Source: Candidatus Woesearchaeota archaeon (GTDB lineage: Archaea > Nanobdellota > Nanobdellia > Woesearchaeales > BM511). From it: 52,720 nucleotides of DNA. Positions 15,759 to 25,700 of this stretch are shown piece by piece; position 1 is the stretch's first letter, and each line of letters opens with the position of its first letter. A model generated the notes under the pieces. It did not search any database and was not told the origin of the DNA. It was given only the letters and a program-made list of their open reading frames with translations. The position numbers and the translations under genes are program-made. The DNA lies in NCBI GenBank assembly GCA_002867475.1, contig PKTL01000005.1:1-52720 (forward strand), given 5' to 3'.

Positions 15759-16642
15759 AATGTAATTTATGCGAAAAAAAAGCAGTAATATTGAACCCTT
15801 CTTATTGTAAAGAACATTTTATTGATGATTTTGAAAAAAAAGTGGAAGAAACAATAAAACAATTTAATCTTTTCAATAAAAATGAAAAGATTCTTGTTGC
15901 TACAAGCGGAGGAAAAGATAGTCTCACCGTTTTGCATATATTAAAAAAATTAGGATATAATGTAAAAGGGCTTCTTATTGATGAAGGAATAAAAAATTAT
16001 AGGGAATATACTATTGATGATATGAATGAATTCTCAAAAAAATATGATATTGATTTTGTGATAAAAAGTTTTGAAGAAGAATATTCAAGCACATTAGATG
16101 ATATAACAAAAAAAACAACCTTAAATCCTTGCCATATCTGTGGGATTTTTAGAAGACAATTATTAAATAAATATTCCAAAGAATATGATGTGATAGCAAC
16201 AGGACACAATCTTGATGATGAAGCACAAAGCATATTGATGAATTTATTGAAATCACAAACAAATCTTCTATCAAGGCTTGGTCCAATAACAGGGTTAAAA
16301 AAAGATGATAAATTCACAAGAAGAGTAAAACCATTATATTTACTTTCTGAAAAAAATATAAGATTATATACCTTTCTTTTAGGATTAAAAAACACCTTTA
16401 CTGAATGTCCTTATTCATCCTCCTCATTTAGAAACGAAATTTCAATAATGTTAAATGAACTAGAAAATGAGAATCAAGGAACAAAAAGCAATATTGTAAA
16501 TCATTTCTTAAAAAATCAAGATAAAATAAAAAAAATAGGAGAAAAAGAAGGAAGTGCAAATTTGTGTTATATATGTAATGAACCTTCAAGCGGTAAAATA
16601 TGTAATGCTTGCAACATATTAAAAGAACTTAAATTAATATAA
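15755..16642 (+). CDS. TtuA/Ncs6-type tRNA 2-thiouridine synthetase
   Basis: A 295-residue tRNA thiolase. An N-terminal zinc site (C3, C6, C18, H21), the PP-loop SGGKDS (51-56), Fe-S ligands C126 and C129 in CHICG and C218 in ECPYS, and a C-terminal zinc site (CYIC...CNAC) are all in the TtuA arrangement. It adenylates tRNA uridine and replaces oxygen with sulfur, using a [4Fe-4S] cluster and SAMP thiocarboxylate. Context (iscS, iscU, THUMP, SAMP) supplies sulfur and cluster. Whether it modifies U34 or U54 cannot be told from the sequence. Confidence 0.92.
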   Translation: MKCNLCEKKAVILNPSYCKEHFIDDFEKKVEETIKQFNLFNKNEKILVATSGGKDSLTVLHILKKLGYNVKGLLIDEGIKNYREYTIDDMNEFSKKYDIDFVIKSFEEEYSSTLDDITKKTTLNPCHICGIFRRQLLNKYSKEYDVIATGHNLDDEAQSILMNLLKSQTNLLSRLGPITGLKKDDKFTRRVKPLYLLSEKNIRLYTFLLGLKNTFTECPYSSSSFRNEISIMLNELENENQGTKSNIVNHFLKNQDKIKKIGEKEGSANLCYICNEPSSGKICNACNILKELKLI

Positions 16643-16653
16643 TTTTTTTAAAA

Positions 16654-17547
16654 TTATAGATTTGTTTTCATAAAATCATAAGCACAAACAGTATTATCAA
16701 AGACAGTTCTTGCTTCTTCTTCAAGTTCAGAAGTTGTTGTATATCTTTGACTAAAATGAGTAAGTATAAGCTTTTTTACATTAGAATTGCTAGCAATCAA
16801 ACCTGCTTGCTTGCTTGTAAGGTGAAAATATTCTTCAGCTTTATTTTCCTTATCATCTCCATATGAGGCTTCACTTATCAACAAATCTGCATTTTCAGCT
16901 ATCTTATAACAATTACTTGTAAAACGAGTATCACTTATTATTCCAAGAACTTTTCCTTTTTTTATTTTTGTCAATTCTGAATTTTTGTATTTTTTCCCTT
17001 CAAATTCAATATCTTCACCACGTTGAAGCTTTCCCATTACAGGTCCTTCTTTTAGACCTATCTTTTCAGTTTTAACAATATCAATATTTATTTTATCCTT
17101 TTCAATAAATTTGTAACCATATGTTTCAACGCTATGTTCAAGTTTGTAAGTTTCAACCAAATAATCTTTTGTATTGAGTATTATACCATCTTTTTCTATA
17201 TCTATAACCTCTAATTCAATCTTGTTATCAAATATGAAAACTTTAAACATGTTCATAATTTTTTCTTTTGTACCTTTAGGTCCAAAAATCTGCAATTTAC
17301 CTTCATATTGATTAGCACCCATGGTTTGCAATAATCCAGGGATTCCAAGCACGTGATCACCATGCCAATGACTAATAAATATTTTAGATATCTTACTTGG
17401 TTTTATTCCTGTAATCTTCATCTGCCGCTGCGTTCCTTCTCCACAATCAAAAAGAATGCCTTGTCCATCATACTCTGCATATATTGAGTAATGGTTTCTT
17501 TCCTTTGTTGGTACCATACAGGTTGTTCCTAAAAATACAATTTTCAT
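16654..17547 (-). CDS. rnz: Ribonuclease Z (tRNA 3'-endonuclease)
   Basis: A 297-residue metallo-beta-lactamase nuclease with the zinc motif SHWHGDH (H60, H62, D64, H65), an exosite-like insertion (GANQYEGKLQIFGPKG region), ISDTRFT and LTHFSQRY. It trims tRNA precursors at the discriminator base. This fits the CCA-less tRNA gene in the window. It is divergent from endA, 63 bp away, so two tRNA-maturation genes share one intergenic region. Confidence 0.95.
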   Translation of the reverse strand: MKIVFLGTTCMVPTKERNHYSIYAEYDGQGILFDCGEGTQRQMKITGIKPSKISKIFISHWHGDHVLGIPGLLQTMGANQYEGKLQIFGPKGTKEKIMNMFKVFIFDNKIELEVIDIEKDGIILNTKDYLVETYKLEHSVETYGYKFIEKDKINIDIVKTEKIGLKEGPVMGKLQRGEDIEFEGKKYKNSELTKIKKGKVLGIISDTRFTSNCYKIAENADLLISEASYGDDKENKAEEYFHLTSKQAGLIASNSNVKKLILTHFSQRYTTTSELEEEARTVFDNTVCAYDFMKTNL

Positions 17548-17610
17548 AAAGAGAAAGAATAAATCTTGATATATAAAGGTTTATAAAAAGAAGGAGATTA
17601 TAAAATTGAT

Positions 17611-18141
17611 ATGGTAAAAGAAATACCCAAAGCGATAATTGTTGAAAAAGTTGTGATAACTGAAGAGTCAGATCTTGCTAGGGATCTCTATGCAAATCAC
17701 AGGTTTGGAAATATTAAAAGGCAAAAGGTTGAGATGTCTTTTATAGAAGCTTTTTATCTTGTTGAAAAAAAGAAACTACAAATCGTAGATTCAAGAGAAA
17801 AAAATATTGATTTTGATAAGCTTCTTAAAAAATTTATTCGTTTAGAGACTGATTTCTTTGTTAGATATAAGGTTTTTGCAGACATGCGAGATAGAGGCTA
17901 TATAATAAAGACAGCATTAAAATTTGGTGCAGAATATAGGGTGTATGATAAAGGTGTTAAACCTGGTGAAGACCACGCAAAATGGATACTTTACCCTGTT
18001 CGTGAAGCTGATAAGCTTACATGGTTTGAATTCAGCTCAAAAAATAGGGTTGCTCATAGCACCAAGAAGAAGCTTCTTCTAGGAATAGTTGACGCTGAAG
18101 GTGATGTAACTTATTATGAAGTTGGATGGGTAAGACCATAA
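17611..18141 (+). CDS. endA: tRNA-splicing endonuclease, homotetrameric type
   Basis: A 176-residue EndA with catalytic triad Y112, H122 and K153. The 10- and 31-residue spacings match Methanocaldococcus EndA (Y115, H125, K156). The short single-unit form acts as a homotetramer (alpha-4), which as a class cuts canonical bulge-helix-bulge introns. The window's tRNA-Thr intron is exactly that type. FGNIKRQKVEMSFIEAFYL forms the N-terminal domain. It stands alone, with a TATA box for the next gene immediately after it. Confidence 0.95.
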   Translation: MVKEIPKAIIVEKVVITEESDLARDLYANHRFGNIKRQKVEMSFIEAFYLVEKKKLQIVDSREKNIDFDKLLKKFIRLETDFFVRYKVFADMRDRGYIIKTALKFGAEYRVYDKGVKPGEDHAKWILYPVREADKLTWFEFSSKNRVAHSTKKKLLLGIVDAEGDVTYYEVGWVRP

Positions 18142-18143
18142 TA

Positions 18144-18151
18144 TTTATATA
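18144..18151 (+). promoter_or_regulatory. TATA box of the secreted protein at 18187
   Basis: TTTATATA lies 35 bp before the ATG; a ribosome binding site (AAGAGGTC) lies between the predicted start site and the ATG. Confidence 0.45.
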
Positions 18152-18186
18152 TCTCTAGATTCAAAAATAAGTAAAGAGGTCTTATA

Positions 18187-18621
18187 ATGAAAATAGAAAT
18201 AAATATTCATAAATGGCAAGTATGGTCATTAATTCTTGTTTTAACATTGTTTGGAGCAACAATATTTGCAATAGGTGCTTGGGATGCAAGCAAGAAAGTA
18301 TGGCATGATGCTGATGATGTTAAAGTTAGTATTGATTTTGATGGTGATGGAACACCTGAAGATTATAATGCAAATGAAGCAATACAATGGTTATATAGTA
18401 ATATAGGAACAGGAGATGGTTCTATACCGGTAGCTCCTTTGACTGCAGATCAAGAAACTATTTTAGAGGATGGACATTGTATTGATGATTCTGAATGTAG
18501 TAGCACAAATTATATTTCAGATAGAATAAAGGAATATACTTTAGGTACTCTTCCTACATATGAATATAAATGTATTCAAAATCATTGTATAAAAATATTT
18601 AATACTTATGTTGGTAGTTAA
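18187..18621 (+). CDS. Secreted or anchored surface protein, shufflon-like N-terminus
   Basis: The 144-residue protein has a short basic start, one hydrophobic segment (about 13-31) and then WHDADDVKVSIDFDGDG...YNANEAIQWLY. The HxxDDV.V.I...AI pattern resembles stalk-like surface proteins related to shufflon/pilin N-terminal regions, common in minute-genome archaea and bacteria. The tail has four cysteines (CIDDSEC, CIQNHC), so disulfides outside the cell are likely. Function unknown; not in an operon. Confidence 0.55.
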   Translation: MKIEINIHKWQVWSLILVLTLFGATIFAIGAWDASKKVWHDADDVKVSIDFDGDGTPEDYNANEAIQWLYSNIGTGDGSIPVAPLTADQETILEDGHCIDDSECSSTNYISDRIKEYTLGTLPTYEYKCIQNHCIKIFNTYVGS

Positions 18622-18667
18622 TCAAATCTTTTTTAAATAAACTTCTTTTTCTTTTTTATTGATAATT

Positions 18668-20449
18668 ATGTTATTTGCAGGTATATTGAAAAAAGATGCT
18701 CAAAGTTTAAAGAAGTATTTACTAGATTGTGGTCTTTTTGATAAGTGTGGAAAGCATTTCATTGAAGGTGAAAAAATATATTTTCCTATAAAAAAGAAGT
18801 TTAATTTTGAATTAGATATTGATTTCATAGAAAGAGATGTGGAGATTGAAGAATCAAAGGATTTTAAGACAATACTTCAAGAAAAATTGACTGATGAAGA
18901 ATTAAGTCATCTAAAGACTGCTTATGATCAAGTCGGAAATATAGCAATTTTAGAGATTGATGATGAATTGAAAGAAAAAGAGAAATTTATTGCTGAAACA
19001 CTTCTAAAAACAAACAAGACTGCAAAGACCGTTGTTAAAAAAGCAGGGATTCACGGAGGAGTTTTCAGGACTCAGGAAATGGAACATGTTGCAGGAGAGA
19101 ACACTAAAGAATCCATCACAAAAGAAAATGGTATCACTTTGAAGATAAATGTTGAAGAAGTATATTATAGTCCAAGGCTTTCAACTGACAGGAAAAGAAT
19201 CTCTGAACAAGTAAAAAAAGGAGAAAGAGTTCTTGCAATGTTTAGTGGAGCAGCACCTTATCCTTGCACCATATCAAAAAACACTTTTGCAAAGGATGTG
19301 GTTGGTATAGAAATAAATCCGGAAGGACATAAATTAGGAGTTAATAATATTAGATTGAATAAATGTGATAATGTGAAACTGATAAATGGAGATGTGAATG
19401 AAATAATTCCAGAATTGAATAAATATTTGATTGGTACAAAGTCTGGAACAAGTAAAAATGCTTTAGATAATAGGATAAAATCAGGATGTAAATTGATTGA
19501 ATTATATCTTGCACCTGGAGAAATAGATGATTCATTAGATTCAGTTCAAACCGCAATTAATTATCTTAAAGAAAAAAATATTCAAGTAATGATTCACATG
19601 CCTCATAAGTTTGGAAAAGAAACAATTGATTTCACCACAAAAGAAAAAAATGTTTTTGAGAATAATAAAGTCTTGCTTGAAAAGCTTCATAAATTAGTGG
19701 AAGATAATTATAATGTTCTGGGATTTGTATTGCACGCGTTTTTTATGGAAAAAAATCAATTTGTTTCAGATGATGAGAATCAATTAATATATAATCTTAA
19801 GGTATTAAGGAAATATTTAGTTCATGCTTATCTTGAAAATCTTACAGAAAACAATCTTTTTTCTAAACCTGATTCTATATTAAGAATAATAAAGGAGGTT
19901 CCTGTTAAAGGAATATGTTTTGATTTTGCTCATTATGTCAAAGAGAATGGTTGGAATGAATCCGAGTTTAAAGATTTGATTTCAAAAATTGATAAGCCAA
20001 TATATTATCATATCTTGAATGCTGAACCTTCGGAATTCTATTATGAAAGAGGATTAAAAGAAGGAGCGATTGATTTTGAAAAGATTTCTGACGTAATAGA
20101 TTTTGGAGTAATTGAAGTTTATAGTGAAGATGAAGAGATAGGTAAAGAGATGGTTGAAGATTATAAACAGTTTCAATCAATAAAAGAAAAACAAATTTTT
20201 GATAGGATACTTATGCCTCTTCCTAAGTCTGCGGAGGATTTTTTGGATGTGGCACTTAGTGTTTCTAAACAAGGAACAATTGTTCATTTTTATGATTTTT
20301 TGAATGAATCAGATTTTGATCAAGCTTATGAAAAGGTAAGAAATGCATGTGAGAAAAGAAATGTTGAGCCAGAATTTTTAGAATTGGTAAAATGTGGTCA
20401 GCACGCTCCTCATGTTTTTAGGATATGTTTAGATTTTAAGATAAAATAG
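18668..20449 (+). CDS. tRNA (guanine-N1) methyltransferase Trm5 with inserted TIM-barrel-like domain
   Basis: Numbered from ATG 18668 (593 residues). Residues 1-185 match the Trm5 front part (SPRLSTDRKRI). The SAM-binding motif VLAMFSGAAPYPC is at about 188-200, GIEINPEG at 213 and LINGDV at 238. The fold is then interrupted by about 255 residues before resuming at about 512 with FDRILMPLPKSAEDFLDVAL, IVHFYDF and LDFKIK. The insert looks like a sugar-isomerase/AP-endonuclease TIM barrel (IHMPH, VLHAFF, LENL, FDFAH, YHILNA, IEVYSE). Normal Trm5 is about 330-350 residues. A TTG start at 18659 is less likely. Confidence 0.82.
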   Translation: MLFAGILKKDAQSLKKYLLDCGLFDKCGKHFIEGEKIYFPIKKKFNFELDIDFIERDVEIEESKDFKTILQEKLTDEELSHLKTAYDQVGNIAILEIDDELKEKEKFIAETLLKTNKTAKTVVKKAGIHGGVFRTQEMEHVAGENTKESITKENGITLKINVEEVYYSPRLSTDRKRISEQVKKGERVLAMFSGAAPYPCTISKNTFAKDVVGIEINPEGHKLGVNNIRLNKCDNVKLINGDVNEIIPELNKYLIGTKSGTSKNALDNRIKSGCKLIELYLAPGEIDDSLDSVQTAINYLKEKNIQVMIHMPHKFGKETIDFTTKEKNVFENNKVLLEKLHKLVEDNYNVLGFVLHAFFMEKNQFVSDDENQLIYNLKVLRKYLVHAYLENLTENNLFSKPDSILRIIKEVPVKGICFDFAHYVKENGWNESEFKDLISKIDKPIYYHILNAEPSEFYYERGLKEGAIDFEKISDVIDFGVIEVYSEDEEIGKEMVEDYKQFQSIKEKQIFDRILMPLPKSAEDFLDVALSVSKQGTIVHFYDFLNESDFDQAYEKVRNACEKRNVEPEFLELVKCGQHAPHVFRICLDFKIK

Positions 20450-20457
20450 GTGATATT

Positions 20458-21168
20458 ATGGATTATGCATATTTAGTTGATTGTTATAAAAAAGAATTGA
20501 TAACAAAAGTGAAAAGTGTCAAAGATGGAAAATATGTAGTTCTTTGTGACACAATATTTTATCCTAATAGTGGTGGACAACCTCACGACTTAGGAAAGAT
20601 GATAAGAACTTCAGACGGTAAAGAGTTTGAAGTGGTTTATGTTGGCAAATTTGGTGATGATATAAGTCATGAAATAGTTGGAGAGGGTCTTGAAACCGGT
20701 GACGAAGTGAAATGTGTTATTGATTGGGAAAGAAGATATCAATTGATGAAGATGCACACAGCAGCACATGTTATTTCAAGAGTGATCCATGATGAGACTG
20801 GTGCAAACACTAGTGGAAACCAACTTGATATTGAAAAGTCACGAATAGATTTCAATTTTGAGAATTATGATAAGGAACAAGTGATAAAATGCTTTGATAG
20901 GGCAAATGAGTTGATATCAAAAAATATTCCAGTCATAAAGAGTTTCATGAAAAAGGAAGAGGCATTAAAGATTCCAAATTTTGCTGGTCCAAGTCCTCAT
21001 TTGATGAAGGATATAGCTGTTTTAAGAGTTGTTAATATTGAGGGTGTTGATGTTCAGCCTTGTGGCGGAACTCATTTGGATAATATTGGTGAAATAGGAA
21101 GGTTAGAATTTGTCAAAGCGGACAATAAAGGGAAAAGCAATAGACGAATAACCTATAAAATTAGTTAA
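20458..21168 (+). CDS. alaX: Alanyl-tRNA editing protein AlaX
   Basis: A free-standing editing domain of AlaRS type, 236 residues. DTIFYPNSGGQPHD is the conserved entry motif. Zinc ligands are H100 and H104 (HTAAH) and C202 and H206 (CGGTH). It hydrolyses mischarged Ser- or Gly-tRNA-Ala. The length corresponds to medium AlaX with an N-terminal beta-barrel. It follows the Trm5 gene after 8 bp, so they likely share a transcript. Confidence 0.93.
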   Translation: MDYAYLVDCYKKELITKVKSVKDGKYVVLCDTIFYPNSGGQPHDLGKMIRTSDGKEFEVVYVGKFGDDISHEIVGEGLETGDEVKCVIDWERRYQLMKMHTAAHVISRVIHDETGANTSGNQLDIEKSRIDFNFENYDKEQVIKCFDRANELISKNIPVIKSFMKKEEALKIPNFAGPSPHLMKDIAVLRVVNIEGVDVQPCGGTHLDNIGEIGRLEFVKADNKGKSNRRITYKIS

Positions 21169-21199
21169 GATTAAATATATCTAATTCCTAGAATAATAT

Positions 21200-22723
21200 A
21201 TGGGTCAGGGTTTAAGGTTAATGTTTGTGGGTGCATCAGGCACGGTCCCAGGCTCTCATTATGTGGTTAGTGAAGGAAATAATCATTACGCTTTAGATAT
21301 GGGGGGTATTCCTCAAAGAAATTCTGTTTTAGAAAATAAGATATCTTCTGTTTATCCCTTACCTTTTAATCTGAAAGCTGTAATTGCAACACATGGTCAT
21401 TTTGATCATATAGGAAAACTACCTAAATTCATTGAAGAATATGGTTTTAGAGGACCAATATATGGAACTCTTCCAACGTTGGAATTGTTAAAGCAGTATA
21501 TGGGTAAAAAAGCCAAGTTCGATAGAATGACTCCAATCTTAAAAAATGTAGTTGGGGGAGATATAGGTATTGAAGAAAAACAATTTTTAGAGTTAGAACC
21601 AAGAAATCCTGACACTTATGATGATGCATTATTTTTACCTTCTGAATTAAGGGTTGAAAATATTAAAGAGTGGTTTGATCAAGGTGTTCCTAGTAGTTTT
21701 TCAGATATGTGTAATCCTATCAACTTTCATAAGCATGTGCCTTTGACTGAAAATCTAAATTTTGAATTATTGAAAGCAAGCCACATTATTGGAAGCTCGC
21801 AGGTTCTTTTGAATTACAAAGGAGAAAAGGGGATTAATAGGATTTTATTCACAGGGGATATAGGTTATCAAAATTGTTTTTTTGGTGAGCCAGAAATTCC
21901 AGATTCAATAGATAGCTTAGTTTTCGATTCAACCAATTGCGATAAGGATTTTGACTCAGATTATGATCCTAGAGAAGAAATAAAACAGATAATAAATAAA
22001 ACTATCAATAGGGGAGGTCAGGCTTATTTTGCAGCTTTTACAGTAAATAGGATGCAGATGATTATGAATTTCATCAAGGATCTACATGATAAAAAAGAGA
22101 TACCTGATGTGCCTTATTTTGTTGATTCTCCAACTGGAAGTAAGCTTTTTGAATTGTATAAGAATCATTCTGAATTCTTAGAAGGTGTAGACGATGCTTC
22201 ATTTATTATAAATGAAAGGTATAGGATAGGTAAAAGCTCAAGGAAATCAAAAGCCATAGTGAAGAAATCGTTCCCTTATGTTGTGATAAGTGCATCAGGG
22301 ATGTTCACAGAAGGAAGAATCTTGAATTATTTAACAAAAAAAGGTGAGAATAGAGGTATTGAGGATGAGAGGAATTCTGTTGTGATATGTGGATATCAGG
22401 CGGAAGAAGTTGGAAGAACAATTCTTTCCGCTAAAGATTCTAATGAAAAAGTAAAAGTAAAGATAACCAAAGGGCGAGGGAGGAATTGGAGTTCTAATTT
22501 TTATGATGTGAACGCAGAGGTTCATGAATTGAAAAATCTAAGTGGTCACATGTATAGGGATCAAGCGTACGATTGGATACAAAAAGTAAATCCTAAAAAT
22601 CTTTTTTTAGTGCATGCAGACCATAAGACAAGGAAAAGCTTCAAGGATTATTTAGTTGAAAGAGCTTTTTCTGGAGACAATATTTATTTACCTCATTATT
22701 ATAGTTTCCACGATATAAAATGA
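21200..22723 (+). CDS. Beta-CASP metallo-beta-lactamase ribonuclease, CPSF-like
   Basis: The 507-residue protein has the metallo-beta-lactamase motif THGHFDH (H65, H67, D69, H70), then SHIIGSSQVLL and FTGDIG. Beta-CASP motifs follow: motif A (FDSTN), motif B region (SASGMFTEGRILNYL) and a C-terminal LVHADHKT. It lacks the N-terminal KH domains of archaeal aCPSF1, so it belongs with the shorter aCPSF2/RNase J-like enzymes. Expected roles are RNA 5'-3' exonuclease or endonuclease turnover. A TATA-like TTAAATATAT lies 20-30 bp before the start, consistent with a leaderless message. Confidence 0.88.
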   Translation: MGQGLRLMFVGASGTVPGSHYVVSEGNNHYALDMGGIPQRNSVLENKISSVYPLPFNLKAVIATHGHFDHIGKLPKFIEEYGFRGPIYGTLPTLELLKQYMGKKAKFDRMTPILKNVVGGDIGIEEKQFLELEPRNPDTYDDALFLPSELRVENIKEWFDQGVPSSFSDMCNPINFHKHVPLTENLNFELLKASHIIGSSQVLLNYKGEKGINRILFTGDIGYQNCFFGEPEIPDSIDSLVFDSTNCDKDFDSDYDPREEIKQIINKTINRGGQAYFAAFTVNRMQMIMNFIKDLHDKKEIPDVPYFVDSPTGSKLFELYKNHSEFLEGVDDASFIINERYRIGKSSRKSKAIVKKSFPYVVISASGMFTEGRILNYLTKKGENRGIEDERNSVVICGYQAEEVGRTILSAKDSNEKVKVKITKGRGRNWSSNFYDVNAEVHELKNLSGHMYRDQAYDWIQKVNPKNLFLVHADHKTRKSFKDYLVERAFSGDNIYLPHYYSFHDIK

Positions 22724-22747
22724 TTTAACTACTTTAGAATAGAAACC

Positions 22748-22757
22748 TTTTTATATT
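22748..22757 (+). promoter_or_regulatory. TATA box of the PIN-PhoH gene
   Basis: TTTTTATATT lies 38 bp before the ATG at 22795; a G-rich ribosome binding site (GGTTGGGG) lies between. Confidence 0.4.
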
Positions 22758-22794
22758 GGGTTATAGTTAGAAGTTTATGGTGGTTGGGGTTTGA

Positions 22795-25700
22795 ATGCAG
22801 AGCTTAGAATTAATACTAGAAAATATTGAAAATAACCTTGATGATTTTGAAAGGCAATTCGAAGAAGATGACTTTTTTTCTTTATTGGATTCATTAGAAA
22901 CAAGCAAAAAGAGTATAGAAGCATATTCTATCAATGATCCAGATCTTATAGCTTTTGAAAAAGTAACCTCTTATGCAGATAATCTTGTATCTTTTATAAA
23001 AGAAAAATATTTTTCTTCAAAATCTATCATTTCGCCTCCATTGAATACTAAAATAAAAGAAAAAAATGGTGAAGAGGATATAAAAAATCAACTTCTTGAT
23101 GGTGTTTTTAATCTGATTCAATCTTCAGAAACACTTTATAGGTCTGCGAGTTCTCATAGTTATGTTGGAGAAAAAGAAAAGGATCTGAAAAAAGAAGGGA
23201 CAAATAATCTTAAGAATCTTTTAAAAAATGTAAGTAAGAATCTTTCTACAAAAAAAGTAATAATTTCTCATGATAAAATAATAAATTCAAAAAAAGAATG
23301 GACAAGCAATTATGAAAAAGCTTTTTCTTCATATCAAAAAAATACTGCACGCGCAGAAAATTTTATTTCAACATTTGAAAAACAGATGGAAAAAGATTAT
23401 GGGATTGAAGAGATAATAGATCTTTATTCGAATCTTGGAGAATCAAAAAGAAGAGTAAATACTCTTTCAAGAATCCCTCAAATCAATCCAGAAACTAGAG
23501 ATGGTCTGGATAAGATTTTTGGAGAATATCATATGTGGCTTGATGGAATATTATTAGAAACAGCTTCAAAAGAAAAAGAAAATTTTTTACATATGATATC
23601 ACAAGCAGAAAATGATCTTTATAAAAATAAATTTGATAAATTAAATAATACTCTTTATACTTTAGATTCCTTATCTGATTCTTTAGAAAGAATAAATAAT
23701 GAAGCAAAAAATATTGAAGAACTTGACTTTGAAAATCAGATATTAAAAGTGAATGAATTAAAAAAGGTTGCTGGAACTTTCAAGAAAGGATTAGAAAGCC
23801 ATGATATTCTTATAGATCAGTTTGATCATCCTTCTTATTCTTCAGAGTCTTTTGATGAAATCACCGATCATTATAATAATTTAAATAATATATTAAAGGA
23901 TATTGGTTCTTTTGAATTTAAGAAAGAGTATAGTTCTTTTATAGAAAATTATACAAAAAGAATATCTTCGGATTCGAATAATATTATTTCTTTAAAAGAT
24001 AAAAATCTTGATATGATTCTTGATGAAAAAGAAATTTTATATGCTGTAAAAGATGAGTTAGAAAGATTTGATATAAAAATAAAAGAAAATTCTGAATTTT
24101 TTGAATTATCTGATGAAGTATCAATGGATATTTTTTCAATGGGAAAAGAATTAGATGCATATTCGTCCTTTATTGAAACGGCTGAAAAAATAAAATCTGA
24201 AGATTCTCTTCTTCTAAATTCAGGATTTGTACATGTTGATCATTTATCTCAATTGGATAAATTAAGAAGAATAGTGCGTAATAGGTCTGATACGCTTGAT
24301 TCTAGATACAAATCACTTTTAGTGAATCTATTTGATGAACATATAAACAAGATATATTCAAATTTTAACAGATTATTTGATGAAAAGATTGAATCAATCT
24401 TCACTGAAGTAGATTTAGAAAGCAAGCTTGAGAAAAAGCTTGAAATCTTAAAATTTGAATATGAGAATCTTGGTGATTCATCCAAATTAATATCTGTGCT
24501 TTCACAAGACAATCTTTCAAAATATAATGGATTGGATGATATGAAAAATATATTGACAAAAAAATATAATTCTCCTTACAGAAAAATAGCAAAAGGGTTA
24601 AGAAATATTTTTGTAAAGGATAAAAAAGCACCAACAAAAAAAACTTATGTATTGGATACAAATGCTTTGCTTAGAAATCCTAAAGCAATGTATACTTTTG
24701 AAGATAATGAAGTTGTTATACCTCATGAAGTTATACAAGAGCTTGACAAAAAAAAGAAAGAAAAATCTTATATTGCACATACTGCAAGAGAAGTTTCTAG
24801 AGAATTAGAAGAGATAGAACAAAAACTTAATGAAACAGGCCGATCTTGGACTGAAGGTCTAGTAACAACTGAAGGAGGGATAATTCGAACTCATATAAGG
24901 GATAAAAAATTAGGTAATGAGCTTGATGCGAGCATGGATGAAAAGATAATTGCATCTTATTTTGAGATAAAGAAAAATTCTAAAGATAAAGATGTTAGGA
25001 TGGTATCTAATGATATAAATTTAAGGATATCTGTATCTATGCAAGGCGGAAAAGCCGAAAAACAACTTAATGACACTATTTCTGTTGATCCAGAAGATCT
25101 CTATAAAGGTTATAGGTATGTGGAACTGGAAACATCAGACATTGAATATTTTAAATCTTCAAGCATATTAAGGTATGATCTCTCTGATGTTATAAATAAT
25201 GAATTTTTAATAGTGAAAAACAAAGAAACTGGTGATACTGATCTTCTTCTTAGAAAATGTTTGGATGAACTGATTGTTGAAGAACCAAAAATTGAAAATG
25301 TTATGCCTTTGATGAATATCAAACCTAAAAATTATGAGCAGCACATGGCTATGATACTTTTAAGAGATTATGATAGGATAAAAGTGGTATATATGTCAGG
25401 TATTGCCGGAACAGGAAAAACCCTTCTTGCACTAGCAAGCAGTCTTAATGGTGTTGAAGAGAATCATTTTTCAGCAACCTTATTATCTAAAGCACCGACA
25501 GGCATGGGTGATGATTTGGGGATTCTTCCAGGGGATGTTGGTGAAAAGCTTGAATATGACATGCATTCTTATAATGATAATCTTGAGTTTCTTTTAACTC
25601 CTGAAAATGAAGATATTGATTGTATAAATTATACTCAAACAAAAGAATATATGGCACAAGGCAATATTGCTATACAACCTTTTCAAAAAATAAGAGGCAG

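Noticed and set aside
12875-16395. Several long minus-strand frames opposite the isc/thiolation operon
   Set aside because: They are antisense shadows made possible by low G+C; they lack promoters and ribosome binding sites and oppose well-recognised genes.
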